From positions 100,497 through 164,496 of the forward strand of contig LUCM01008443.1 in assembly GCA_008360955.1 (NCBI GenBank): 64,000 nt of DNA, read 5' to 3'. Each line of letters starts with the position of its first letter. Positions within the stretch are counted from its first letter, which is position 1. The DNA comes from Fasciolopsis buskii (Eukaryota > Platyhelminthes > Trematoda > Plagiorchiida > Fasciolidae). Position numbers and translations under genes: made by a program. Below, one piece after another: positions 38,191-50,334 of the stretch. Under the pieces are notes generated by a model, which did not search any database, was not told where the DNA came from, and worked only from the letters and a program-made list of their open reading frames with translations.

Positions 38191-39877
38191 ACCGTGACAC
38201 GACCCTAATACCCTGACGTACTCATCGGGGCATCCCATCTCCCCTTTGAGTTGCGGTGACTGTCGACGTGGCCAAATGCAGCGCCGGAACTGACTGCCGA
38301 GATTTACAGCGATTTCCTACGATGCGCCTTAGTGTCAAGCTCGGATCGACTTAACCAAAGATGTAGGCAAGAACTCCAGTAGTCGAGAGGTTACTGCGTT
38401 TCAAACAGCAACGAAGCAATTTATCAGAATGACCTCAAGAATTCTGACAGTTACGTTAATCAAGCTGATCCGTTTAAAGGTCGCGTATTCTTGGGGCTTC
38501 TTGGCATAGCGAATGAGACTGGGATCTGTATATTAATTGGAAAGCTCTGACACTCCAGACACGAGGAAACAGTTAAAGAGATTGGGAAAACTTTTAAGGC
38601 AACTTCTGGTTCATTGTAATCTGGAAGATGGGGACCATTAGGGATCAATTTGCAGACTAGGAGTCAGCTCGCCAACGTCCTATTTCGTATATAACTCCGA
38701 AATGACTGAACAGATGACAGGGCAATGCGTTAGCTGAATGAATTAGTCAAACAACGTTTAAGGCTTTGGCAGCATCACGAAGAGGTGGCAGCTGTTTTCA
38801 TGTATCATGAGAGGATGGACGCAAGGGTAGTGGGTGATGAATCGTGACATCCATTATCCCAGCCAAAGATCAGCTCAACTGCGGCTGGTTATGTCAATCT
38901 ATAAACTGGGCGAAAATCTCGCATGATAAAGTCGATCGTCAGCGGTGAGCCGAACCAGCTAGAGGATTGAGTAGACCAGAGAAAATAAATAAAAGTAATT
39001 TTTGGTCTAATAAAACACGTCTGCATAGTCTGGCTCTTCACACTAGAGCTGTTGTGAAACGGCAATAGCGGTCGAAAGATAGGATCAATTAAAGATTCCT
39101 GTGGTGAAATAGAGCAGACGTCTTATTCCGTTTATGTTTCAAAACAATAAGCTCGTCCTGGTACCAAAGGTAACCGCATAAATCCGGATGGTTCTTCAAG
39201 ATTGCAAATAGTGGATGCGACACTTATCCGTCCGACAACTTCAGACCGGTAACGTTCACAATGTCTTTTCGCTGTGCGTAGTTTTGTGGCTAGGGTTGTG
39301 ATAACTGCGTCAGCTGTGCAATCTTCCATTCCAGCGTGACGGCTGAAGGGTCCAAACTATCCTGTCTTAGTGAAACCTCTTATTCTTTAAAGAAAAGCAC
39401 TTATGACTGACACTTCAGCACTGTTTGTTGCTCACGCGTGACACTAGTCGCGTGGATCGCGATTAAACTGGATGCTATGTCGTTTAGTGCGGCCTGAAAG
39501 CTATACGGGACCGTTAGTTCAGGAATATCAATTTTGCAATGGGGGCAAGATCCAATATTTCCTAGTAAATTCCTTCCATATGCACGACGCAAATCGACCG
39601 ACAATGCTCAGAGAGAACCTACTAAGAGGTAGCCGATTTCACCCAATATCCCAGCACTATTCAACTACAAAGTAAATGGGTACCTTTTTTGGTATTGGAA
39701 GAGTATTGATGACCATCGACCACTTGAGAACTGCACGGCGTGGCCATATGTTCAACAATTCGGATCACAAACAGATACTGGATACCCCTAGTATCGGGCA
39801 TACACCTCTGCTGGTCCCGGCAGAATAGTTCAATTTAAGTACAACATTTGCATCTTGAAAGCAGAGTCGACAGACCG
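38191..39877. other. Unassigned interval
   Basis: Nothing recognised; short frames on both strands. Confidence 0.35.
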
Positions 39878-42165
39878 TCATCGTTCAGCATTAAACACCA
39901 AGCCAAGCCTCACTGACAGCTGCCTTCTCACCACAGTTATATGTTCCTATAAAAAGTGGATATCCAAGGGGAACAGGGAGTGGACCTACACAGGCAGGAA
40001 AAGATAAGATGCTGCTGTAGTCAACACACGAAACAGTCTAACTGTACAAACGCACTCTTTCAGTCATTCAGATTCAATAGAAAATGACAGCACGATCGCC
40101 ATACCCTTTAGTGTATCCAGCCAGCAAGCCGACGAGTCTTTCGGACCCCAACCATGAAGGCGTGAGAGACCAGCTTTACCTAACTTTGCTGTACATTTTC
40201 TCATGCCACGCTGCCACGTCATCTATTGGCCTCCACATGGCTTCTTCCATTCTTTAGGAGGAACACAAAATAAGGCACGGTATGTTAGACGAGTGTTCGT
40301 CATACGCAACACGTGACCCGACCAGCGTAGTCTACTAAGTTACATACGCCGAAACAAGCTATTCTCAGAAGTGGCACCCAATACCAGATTCCTAACCTCA
40401 ATATTGCTCACCCGATCACTCCATCCAATCCTAGCCATACTACGTAAACATCGGTTGTCGAAAACCTCCAACCCACGAACATCGCCCACACGCATACTCC
40501 ACGTCTTGCAACCGTACAACAGAACCAAACGCACTGCAGCACAGTACACACGACCTTTCAACTTCAGTGAAATATCAGGCCGACGCCACAAGTGCTTCAA
40601 TCCAGCGTAAGCTGCTCCAGCCTTGGATATACGCATACTTGCCTCCAATCCCGAGCTACCATCGTTAGACACGCAGCTACCAAGGTAGGTGAAACGGTCC
40701 ATAGTCGTTGGTTTCTCTCCATTCAGTATCAAGTTCGGCGCTGCTGTCGTCCAGTCCTGTAACAGTACTTTGCACTTTGAAGGTGCAAAGCACATGCCGA
40801 ACCGAGCAACCGACCTCGACAGTCCATCTAGTGCTCATTGTACATGATCCACAGACTCGAACAGGCACACGACGTCGTCTGCGTAATCTAGGTCGCATAG
40901 CTTTCCTCCATTTCCCAGTTCGAGTCCTACGTCCCGGAGACCTCCTAAAGCATCTTCCATCACCTCGTCCATGACGAAGTTGAACAAGAATGGAGAGATG
41001 GGATACCCTTGTCGAACGCCACTAGTCGTTTCGAATGAACGTGACAGTTCACCGTATACCCTNNNNNNNNNNNNNNNNNNNNNNNNNNNNNNNNNNNNNN
41101 NNNNNNNNNNNNNNNNNNNNNNNNNNNNNNNNNNNNNNNNNNNNNNNNNNNNNNNNNNNNNNNNNNNNNNNNNNNNNNNNNNNNNNNNNNNNNNNNNNNN
41201 NNNNNNNNNNNNNNNNNNNNNNNNNNNNNNNNNNNNNNNNNNNNNNNNNNNNNNNNNNNNNNNNNNNNNNNNNNNNNNNNNNNNNNNNNNNNNNNNNNNN
41301 NNNNNNNNNNNNNNNNNNNNNNNNNNNNNNNNNNNNNNNNNNNNNNNNNNNNNNNNNNNNNNNNNNNNNNNNNNNNNNNNNNNNNNNNNNNNNNNNNNNN
41401 NNNNNNNNNNNNNNNNNNNNNNNNNNNNNNNNNNNNNNNNNNNNNNNNNNNNNNNNNNNNNNNNNNNNNNNNNNNNNNNNNNNNNNNNNNNNNNNNNNNN
41501 NNNNNNNNNNNNNNNNNNNNNNNNNNNNNNNNNNNNNNNNNNNNNNNNNNNNNNNNNNNNNNNNNNNNNNNNNNNNNNNNNNNNNNNNNNNNTCTGCCCA
41601 ACGGTCCAGTCTTTCCTGTCTACCATGGATGAGCTCTCCATTCTTATCGCACACGACTTCACTAACCGAAGTTCGCCGCCCACCGCTGTCGCGTATAAGC
41701 TTAAACAGTCTTTGACTGTTATCTGAAGCGGACGCCACTTCCATCTCTTCGGCTACCTTAACCCATCAGCTTTCGCGGTCATTCCTAAGGCTTATGGTCA
41801 ACTGACGCTGCAACTACCGACGCATCTTATTCATTTCCTTGCAGTTAGGCAGCTCGCGTTTTTGTTCCATTAGAATTAGCGACGCTTGAGAGATCCAGTG
41901 TTTTTGATGAACACTAGATCTGGGACCGCAGGCGAAATTTGCTACCAAATGCATAGCCTGCTTAATTTGATCCCACTACTCATCGGAGTTCTTAGTTTCT
42001 CGAACAGTTTGTGCACATAGCTTTTGCGAACAGCCGAATCACACAGACGTTCGACAGCCAATCGGGTTTGTGGTCTGCGTCGATGGCCGTTGGATGAAGC
42101 GAAAGTCGCATTAAAAATAACGACGTACGTGGTCCAGTATGATCTACAGTTCTGGACAGAACCGC
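39878..42165 (-). mobile_element. RTE-type LINE, copy 1 (contains assembly gap)
   Basis: Minus-strand element with its 3' end near 39880 and 5' truncation near 42165, inside the endonuclease-RT connecting region (AVERLCDSAVRKSYVHKLFEKL near 42000-42065). The RT core is lost in 530 N at 41063-41592. The part 40110-41062 is identical to 47636-48588, and 41593-41741 has three differences from 49241-49389. Outside those tracts it differs substantially from copy 2. It shares the premature stops of copy 2 at 40835 (TGA), 40340 (TAA) and 40223 (TAG). Confidence 0.75.
41063..41592. other. Assembly gap (530 N)
   Basis: Run of N inside RTE copy 1. The equivalent interval in copy 2 is 48589-49240, 652 bp, so the N length is probably an estimate. 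Confidence 0.98.
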
Positions 42166-42185
42166 ACCGAGTGACAAAGGTAGAT

Positions 42186-42727
42186 AAAGGAACCTATTAT
42201 TAGGTGCAAGTTCAGAGAACACCTTATCTCACCGTACGAAGTTAAGTAGACTACGTTGGTTGGGTCATGTGTTGCATATAGCGAACACTCGTCCACCATA
42301 CCGCGCCCTTTTATGCGTTCCTCCCACGGAGTGGAAGAAAAAATGTTGAGATCAGCAGATGTCGTGGCAACGTGGAATGAGAAGATGGACTGCGAACTTG
42401 GGTAAAGTAGGTATCTCAAGTCTTCGTGGTTGGGGTCCGAAAGACTCGTCAACTAGCGGGCTGGAGACATTGAAGGATATGGCAGTGAACTGTGAATAGT
42501 GGCGGTCGTGTTGTCACTTTCTATCGGATCAGAATGACTGAAAACCTGCGCTTGTGCAGTTAGACTGTGTTCCGTGTGTTGGCTGCAGCAGTATCTTTTT
42601 TTCCGGCCTGTTTAGGTCTACTCCCTGTTCCCTTTGGATATCCGTTTTTTATAGGAACAAATAACCGTGGGGAGAAGGCAGTAGTCAGTGAGGCTTGCCT
42701 TGGTGTTTAACGCTTAAAGATGATGAA
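42186..42727 (+). mobile_element. RTE 3' fragment in opposite orientation
   Basis: Plus-strand reading gives a peptide like NLLLGASSENTL followed by LSRLRWLGHVLHIANTRPPYRALL and WQRGMRRWTANLGKVG. This is the C-terminal end of the same RTE ORF that copy 2 carries at about 47900-47620 (LSRLRWSGHVLRM, WQRGMRKCTAKLGKAG). It continues through the 3' UTR to a GATGATGAAG-type tail near 42720-42727. It abuts the truncated 5' end of copy 1 head to head. Confidence 0.65.
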
Positions 42728-45214
42728 GACGGGGGCATGAATCTGGAAGACGTTACTGAAACTGAAACGGCTTATCTCGCAACTAATTAGAACGTTGGTC
42801 GGCTTTCTCAATTTCCACGGACCATGAATTACACGGTGACAGTAGTAGACCTTTGAACCTGTGTTCCATGCAACGGGAGAAAAACGCCTCATCGTAAAAA
42901 TATATCTTAAAACCAATTTCAAAAATATAAAACGAATAGACAAAATAAGGTGACCAGTTGATGAGTGCGCACGAGTAGTTTAGTTCACAAAAAATCAACG
43001 GACGTTTGGATAATCGAATTCCGAAGATCAGGAATGACCAAGCTTCAAATAGGAAAGTCTTTCAGGGTAGCGAAATCCATGTCTTCGGCATAAAGCACAT
43101 AAAGTGAAACATTCTCCAATAAATGGCGGAATTATTGTGAATAACACAATCGAGAGTAACTGCAAGTTTGACCAATCGTCTGATGTACAGATTGCTAGGA
43201 GTATTCCCGCTGTATGAAAACATATGGCTGAAGTAAAGTTAAGAGCAACACCTGTGATATTGAGGATCACTTATAGTAAGTGGGTGAAAACGCTAAATGA
43301 ATAGTCATTAAAAACAACAAACGGTATACTCTACCTTTTTAAGAAATTCCATTTTTCCGCTGACTATCTTTGAAGACCTTCAGTAACAAGTGAGATAATC
43401 TCGGGAAACCAACAGACTTGAGGGAAAACACCAATCCTTTGAACATGATATTGCTCTGAACAATCCAACATTTTGACCAAGAACCACTTAAGATGCTTTC
43501 AATTCAGTTCAATTGTTCATCAATAACTGACAGCAAACCACAACGTTATAAGCTTGTCAAGGGGACGTCACTATAAAAATAGGGGTAGGTATGGGACGGG
43601 GACCAAGGTAAAGAAGGCGAGAAAAATGAATCCGTGAAAGAAATTCCATTACCCTAAGAAGCAATTGCACTAAAAACGCTCTTTTATTGACCCCAATAGC
43701 CATCTTGTTCATTTTTGTATTCCAGATTTTATGCCTGTCATTTGTTAAACGGAGCTTAAGGATAGTCCCCAATTCTTCTCACTTCGGCCATGGTTACGGT
43801 TATCACCTGCACAACAATTTACTCAACACAGTACGCGAATGTTGCAGTCGATGGAGACCCAGACTGACCAAAGGCAATGAAGTAACGGATCTATCGGTTT
43901 AGCAAACCCACCTACACTTGTGCAACGCCGAATATTTCAAACATGACAAGTTATGGGTTGGCATCAGCAGTATACCCAGCCCTTTAGGGTAACCTTGGAG
44001 AATGACGCGGATGAGTTGGCTAAAAAAACGCCCAAAAACTTATGCATCGAAGATGAAAGACAGATCTTTGACAGTCACGTTATGGTTACCAGTCGACACC
44101 CAATGAGGACGTAGATCAGCTTCTCAGAGGTTGAAATTACTGATCAAATATTTAAGCTTCAAATCAGTACTGGCAACAGTCTAACAGGACGCAATACGAG
44201 ATGGCTTATTAGCGGAGTTTTTGTTAACAATCCACAGCATTAACGTCTATAAAAGACATTTAACAATGTACACACTATCTCTGAACAGTTCATTTTGAAT
44301 CACAATTGTATCCATAAAAACGCATGTATGGTGTTGTATTTATTTCTGTTCCAAAGCCTGAATCTTCTCCTCAAGAAAACATTCATCTGAATGCGGGTGG
44401 ATCCACCGCCTCGGCTGCGACGGGAAGCGGGAAATGGCACTGAGTTCAATAGATAGACTATCTGCAACCCACGCTCCTCATGCTATCTGCGACTGACGCG
44501 GAGTAGTAATGGAAAGTATCACTTCTCGAACGAACCATTTTGCCTGTTTGTTATTAATAACCGTTGTAATAGCCCTCAACAACCTTTACAAGACAACTAC
44601 GGAGGCGTTTGTGCACGGCGTCTCCCTTATAGTGCTGGCAGACACGGAGATCTGTGAGAGCTATATATTTTGTCTGCTGTCGAACTCTATAGGTGTCATG
44701 ATGCTGGTTAAACAGTACAATATGAATGGGTGAAAAACACGTGACAAACTTCACAGACGATGTTTTGTCGCACTAAAATGCAAAAAATAAACGGCAACCT
44801 ATCAATTCTAGTTAACCTTTCTTCCGATATGCCTCCATGGCACAAACTCCATAATGTTGCACGCAGCCTTGGGAATAATTTGGAGACTGATCATCATTTT
44901 GCCCTATGTGAGTTGCTAGCACCTAACGCTGAGCCAAGATCGTTGTTTGGAGGCCATGAGACCAAATTGAGACCAAACACTTAACGAGTTCCCAATATAC
45001 ATGATGCCATTAACTGTGTTCAACTCTTGCTTCTTCTATGGCATGCATCATGCAAAAGTGCAGGGGGAGGAGCATGGCCCGCAACCACTAGAGCTTACTT
45101 CAAACAGGGACCGGAAACAGTAAACCTGAAACTTGGAATATCATGAAAATACATAAACTCTTATTAGGTGGGGTATAGTGACGAGCGTGCGATAGCGAGT
45201 TGCCGTCTACCGTC
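42728..45214. other. Unassigned interval
   Basis: No element or gene recognised. Frames of 70-80 codons occur on both strands without motifs. Confidence 0.35.
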
Positions 45215-45310
45215 AAAATGAGCGGTGGATGTGGGATTCAAACCTACCACCTTTTGATGACGCATAAACCGCTTGATCGCCGTTAGACATTCACTCCTAG
45301 TTCAAAGTTC
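45215..45310 (-). mobile_element. tRNA-derived SINE candidate (Pol III boxes)
   Basis: On the minus strand the sequence has a B-box-like GGTTTGAATCCC (45233-45244; consensus GGTTCRANTCC). About 40 nt upstream is a degenerate A-box-like segment near 45270-45285 ('aacggcgatcaagcgg'), and the spacing is tRNA-like. A clean tRNA cloverleaf is not evident, so a decayed tRNA-derived SINE head is more likely than a tRNA gene. Body and tail (toward 45100) are not recognised. Confidence 0.35.
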
Positions 45311-45339
45311 ACTAAAAATAAAAGTATTCCGTACAAGTA

Positions 45340-45531
45340 ATGAAAATCTTACACTTACAGGGAATTTCTCAGTTGACTGTACTTGCTATTTTAGTGTGCC
45401 ATTTTAGAGCGTCATGTGCTGAATTTTGTCCGTTAACCACGACCGGATTAGCAGCAGGTATCTTGCGCGTACGTCTAAATTACCGTGGCATCGATGATAA
45501 TCACCTAGCTATAAATACACTTAGCTTTTAA
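45340..45531 (+). other. Candidate signal-peptide exon (weak)
   Basis: An open frame of 63 codons begins with a signal-peptide-like segment: basic start MKILHLQ, hydrophobic LTVLAILVCHF, then ASCAEF as a plausible cleavage region. A GT dinucleotide in a CAG|GTATCT context near 45458 could be a splice donor. No downstream exon or family match is recognised. Chance is quite possible in this repeat-rich region. Confidence 0.15.
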
Positions 45532-47369
45532 TCATATTAAACAATGAAGACTTCCCGCCCGTGCTCGCCTGTAGGAGTTTGTGACTGTTGCGGAATTCGA
45601 GCCGATTTTCCAGTAAAAGTGTATATTTTTTGCAAAATACCGAGTGTTAAGAGCAGGCGATATTTTTTTCACTTCACCGAGAAAAGGAATTTTAACTTTA
45701 GTAGTTACCACATTAGTTACGGAAGGCGTTCCTGGACACATGGGTGCTCATTAACGACGTATTTGCCTAGTCCCGTACCACAAATACGATTATCAAATAT
45801 CGGAATTGAATACGGCGCAAAGCCAATGAAAAGATGCTTGACGAAGGAGCCTCCTGGTCCTCCAGGTTTGGGGGTTGATTTGAGCCGGCAACTCAGTAGG
45901 AAAAAGTGAAAAAGTAGCTCCAAGCAGGTAGGCTTTTATTTAGCCACCCAACTCTTCTTTCTGGATAAATTCCTGTTCGAACCAAATAGTTTGGTTGGGA
46001 ACCCTACTCGCCTTATTGCTTGACGTCTGGACTCCCTATCAGTACCCCTGCACCATCCTCCAACGGTTACATGTCTACAAAGAATTTCATTCTCTATCAG
46101 TCATCCCCGAAGAATAATAAGGACTGCGTTGCCCATTGTATCGAGCGATGTGGGCAGTGATAACTACGCTACTGCTCAGAGTCCCCTCTTTAATCTAACC
46201 CGTCTTTTGTTCACAATCGTCTCCGTTTGACCGGTTTGCCTACCAATAGTGCATCCACTGATAACAGGCCTAAAACATGGAGCGCTTCATTGCCAAGTAT
46301 TGTCCGTGATTTTCAACGTGACACGTCACATTTTCTCAAGATTCTAAATCTCGGTTACTTCACTGTGTGCACTGTCGTGCATACTGATCAGCGGGCGTAT
46401 CTAACGCGCACATGGCTTCACTGCCGACTGACGTCTTCTGAGTCAATGAAAAACGAATTCAGGATTGAAGTAGTTGTTCAGCTAGTTGGATTTAATATTC
46501 CACCAAGATAATTTCTTTTTCACTATATACTTGAAACATAAGCGCATAGAAGGGTCGTGCCCCATAGCCGCTAAAGGCCACTACACGGCGGTGGGGGGCA
46601 ACGGCAGATAGGACACTGAAACTAAGAGCGGCATAGGTCCTATCAGGTCAGTTTTGGAAACAAATCGCAGGACAGAGGGTTGCCGTTTATGTCATAATGC
46701 CATGACTCAGTGTACATCCCCTGAGCTCTACAGCATGCAACCTGAAGTGTAGATATTTTCACTCGTATATATAATATATATATATATAAAGATTCCGAGG
46801 GTCAAAGAGTGTGCGAAAGGAAAGTTATGATAAGTTCAACTTGCTTGTTATTTCGACACGCATTTCAACAGACTGATCTCGCCATTCTTAACCGCGGGAG
46901 TAAAGACCCCGGGGCCGTAATTGTAGCGGATAGTTTTATTGCATTAGCTGGTAAATTTAGTGTCTCAGAAGCTTGTTTAATTGGGCGTTGCGCCTTGCCC
47001 GCCCAGCATATGGATAACAGAGACAAGCTACCACAGTTTTGTGCAGGTAATCGTTTTTCCCTGTCTAGCACCAATTTTCGACACATTTCACGTCAAACAG
47101 CGACGTTCCATTTCACATATAATCGCAGCTATATCGATACCATTAGTACGACTCTCTACAAAACTGTAGGTCCTACACGTAGAATTGGATCACCTATTAG
47201 TTTCAATGGAACTTTCCGTCCATCTCAATGGCTATCGATGCAAATCGCAGACCCGGTGGGTCGTAGAACGTTTGTCTGATGCAGTTGTTAGTGCCAGTTA
47301 CGAACAAGAAAGAACTGGTGCACGGAAACACAAATGGGTTATGGAACCACGTCACATAGGTAACGCACT
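45532..47369. other. Unassigned interval with a short TA microsatellite
   Basis: Two frames of 121 and 156 codons (45544-45909, 46809-47279) lack recognised domains. An alternating TA tract lies at 46765-46789. Confidence 0.35.
46765..46789. repeat. (TA)n microsatellite
   Basis: Imperfect alternating T/A run of about 25 bp. Confidence 0.8.
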
Positions 47370-49389
47370 TCATCATCATTATCGCTCAGCGTTAAACAGC
47401 AAGGCAAGCCTCACTGACCGATGCCGTTCCCCAGAGTTACACGTTTATACAAAAAGAGTAAATATCCAATGGGAACAGGGAGTGGACCTACACAGGCAGG
47501 AAAAGATAAGATGCTGCTGCAGCCAACACCCGGAACACAGTCTAACTGTACAAACGCACGTGTTTTCAATCAATCTGATTCGATAGGAAATAACAGCACG
47601 ATTGCCACTGTTCACGGTTCACTGCCATATCCTTCAGTGTATCCAGCCAGCAAGCCGACGAGTCTTTCGGACCCCAACCATGAAGGCGTGAGAGACCAGC
47701 TTTACCTAACTTTGCTGTACATTTTCTCATGCCACGCTGCCACGTCATCTATTGGCCTCCACATGGCTTCTTCCATTCTTTAGGAGGAACACAAAATAAG
47801 GCACGGTATGTTAGACGAGTGTTCGTCATACGCAACACGTGACCCGACCAGCGTAGTCTACTAAGTTACATACGCCGAAACAAGCTATTCTCAGAAGTGG
47901 CACCCAATACCAGATTCCTAACCTCAATATTGCTCACCCGATCACTCCATCCAATCCTAGCCATACTACGTAAACATCGGTTGTCGAAAACCTCCAACCC
48001 ACGAACATCGCCCACACGCATACTCCACGTCTTGCAACCGTACAACAGAACCAAACGCACTGCAGCACAGTACACACGACCTTTCAACTTCAGTGAAATA
48101 TCAGGCCGACGCCACAAGTGCTTCAATCCAGCGTAAGCTGCTCCAGCCTTGGATATACGCATACTTGCCTCCAATCCCGAGCTACCATCGTTAGACACGC
48201 AGCTACCAAGGTAGGTGAAACGGTCCATAGTCGTTGGTTTCTCTCCATTCAGTATCAAGTTCGGCGCTGCTGTCGTCCAGTCCTGTAACAGTACTTTGCA
48301 CTTTGAAGGTGCAAAGCACATGCCGAACCGAGCAACCGACCTCGACAGTCCATCTAGTGCTCATTGTACATGATCCACAGACTCGAACAGGCACACGACG
48401 TCGTCTGCGTAATCTAGGTCGCATAGCTTTCCTCCATTTCCCAGTTCGAGTCCTACGTCCCGGAGACCTCCTAAAGCATCTTCCATCACCTCGTCCATGA
48501 CGAAGTTGAACAAGAATGGAGAGATGGGATACCCTTGTCGAACGCCACTAGTCGTTTCGAATGAACGTGACAGTTCACCGTATACCCTAACGCGACCGTA
48601 GGTATGCGAGTACAATGCTCGCAACAGGTTCACAAACTTCGTTGGCATACCCTTCCGGTGGAGAGCACTGAGTAGCGCCGGTCGATCCACGGAGTCAAAA
48701 GCACCTTTCAAGTCCAGAAAGACTACGATCGTAGGGCGGCGGTGCATGTGGCGCGTTTCGAGTATCTGTCGAAGAGTGAATATCTGGTCGATGCAACCTC
48801 GACCTGGCCGAAATCCGGCCTGTTGTTCGCAGATATCACTCTCGCGAATCGGTGTCAAACGGCGCAGCATTATCGAACTTAACACCTTAGTAACTATCGG
48901 AATTAAACTAATCCCACGATGATTGCTGCAGTCACTCCGTGTACCCTTCTTGAAGACGGGTATAATCAGTGACTCATCCCACGATAACGGAATACGCTCC
49001 TCGTTCCAAATATCACGAAGCAAGGAGGTAAGTGATTTCATCAGCACCTCCCCACCCAATTTGAAAAGAACTGGGGGAAGGTCGTCGGGACCGGCAGCTT
49101 TTCCCCTCCTCAGAAGCCGAATATTCGACTCCACTTCCACTTCCGTTGGGGGATCCAGTGACACCTCCCAAGGATTCACAGCTCCAGGCGTCGGACTAGA
49201 TACGATAGCGTATGGCCAGTTAAACTGATCCTTGAAATGTTCTGCCCAACGGTCCAGTCTTTCCTGTCTACCATGGATGAGCTCTCCATTCCTATCGCAC
49301 ACGACTTCACTAACCGAAGTTCGCCGCCCACCGCTGTCGCGTATAAGCTTAAACAGTCTTTGACTGTCACCTGAAGCGGACGCCACTTC
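47370..49389 (-). mobile_element. RTE-type LINE, copy 2
   Basis: Minus-strand element ending at a GATGATGAAG-type tail near 47370, with the 3' UTR at 47380-47565 and the RT coding frame upstream to 49386. It is truncated at 49389, where an inverted piece of an RTE upstream region (49390-49559) begins. A 953-bp stretch (47636-48588) is identical to copy 1. RTE elements lack LTRs and move by target-primed reverse transcription. Confidence 0.8.
47566..49386 (-). pseudogene. RTE reverse transcriptase, single frame with three internal stops
   Basis: About 606 codons lie in one frame from 49386 to 47566, interrupted only by TGA at 48361, TAA at 47866 and TAG at 47749. I see no frameshift. The RT blocks are well kept: PPVLFKLGGEVL; LIIPVFKKGTRSDCSNHRGISL; EQQAGFRPGRGCIDQIFTLRQ; TIVVFLDLKGAFDSVDR (palm, first catalytic Asp); SGVRQGYPISPFLFNFVMD; and LDYADDVVCLF (catalytic YADD near 48410). 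After the first stop come GMCFAPSKCKVLLQDW, YLGSCVSNDG, YGCKTWSM and NRCLRSMARIGW. After the second comes LSRLRWSGHVLRM, and after the third WQRGMRKC, ending at the TGA at 47566. The N-terminal endonuclease is missing. The protein would copy element RNA into a DNA nick. The stops are shared with copy 1. Confidence 0.85.
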
Positions 49390-49559
49390 AAGTTTCGCCT
49401 GTGGCCCCAGACTCGGTATCCATCAAAGACACTGGGTCCATCGATAATTGCCGGGTTTAACGAAGCAGAGAGTCAAGCACAAGGACGAGGTGAATAAGAT
49501 ACGACGATGTACGAAAAGTCGCGAAAGGTGGGCCGGAGTTGCCGAGGAAATGGAGGTGG
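49390..49559 (+). mobile_element. Inverted RTE segment (5' inversion of copy 2)
   Basis: The plus strand reads FRLWPQTRYPS... and ends in GRSCRGNGGG. It corresponds to the sense strand of the region upstream of the RT in copy 1 (complement of about 41940-41738), at roughly 70% identity by eye. It ends at the same element position (about 'gaagtgg') at which the minus segment starts, which is the geometry of a twin-priming 5' inversion. Confidence 0.55.
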
Positions 49560-50334
49560 GTAATTAATTATCGCTTAAGCTTATATATGAGATGGTTTGG
49601 CAGCGAACTACGGTTAATGAACCCCCATGCGACAAACATGGATAGTCCATTCCTGGCCGACAGTAAAGACTAAATGGAGCAACTTGGCTGGCTACGCTCT
49701 ATTTATATCGTAGTTACTTCGACGCAAACAACATAGACAAGCGCCCGAAAAATCCTAGTAGTATATGCATAAGAGGTAAATGTTCACGTATAAGATGGGA
49801 AAGGATACAGCACATAGACTGCCGAGGCTCGTTGTCGCCTGTGTACGACAAGGCCGCCAACATTTCGAACACCAACTGAAAGATCCCAGAGAAGCATATC
49901 AATCGCAATCTATAATAAAGGCATGCATATAGACCAATAAATCATACCTGAAATCAGAAGCACTAAATAAATCCGCAGCTACTGGGTCGGGCAAACCAGA
50001 CAGAACAGAACGCTGCTCGAAGAAACCGGTTAATAGTGGCAGTGTAAGTGGCAGCATATGTAATATTATCAGTAAAACGCGAACATATGATAGGGGTTTC
50101 ACAGGAATTCCCATGATTTAAGGTTCGGCTTCAGCATGCACTGGAACGGCGATATTGGAAGAAGCTCAGTAACAGATCTGAAAATTCCAAAAACAAGAAA
50201 ATGGGATCAGCCGTAGCCCAATAAACTTATCGACCAGCAACAACACTCAAAAAAACAATAAAGGGACAAGCGCGCATACAAGTGCCGGACACAGGCTACA
50301 TTAATGTAGTGACAAAACTGTGAATGATATAACC
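49560..50334. other. Unassigned interval
   Basis: Nothing recognised between the RTE copy and the PLE palindrome. Confidence 0.35.

Noticed and set aside
40371..40974. Plus-strand frames repeated exactly at 47897-48500
   Set aside because: They are antisense shadows of the RTE RT frame. Their exact duplication only reflects the identical DNA tract.
45841..45880. Collagen-like PPGPPG in a plus-strand frame
   Set aside because: A single short proline/glycine run, not a Gly-X-Y repeat array.
46809..47279. 156-codon plus-strand open frame
   Set aside because: No domain, no repeat partner and no splice evidence. This length is not exceptional in 64 kb read in six frames.
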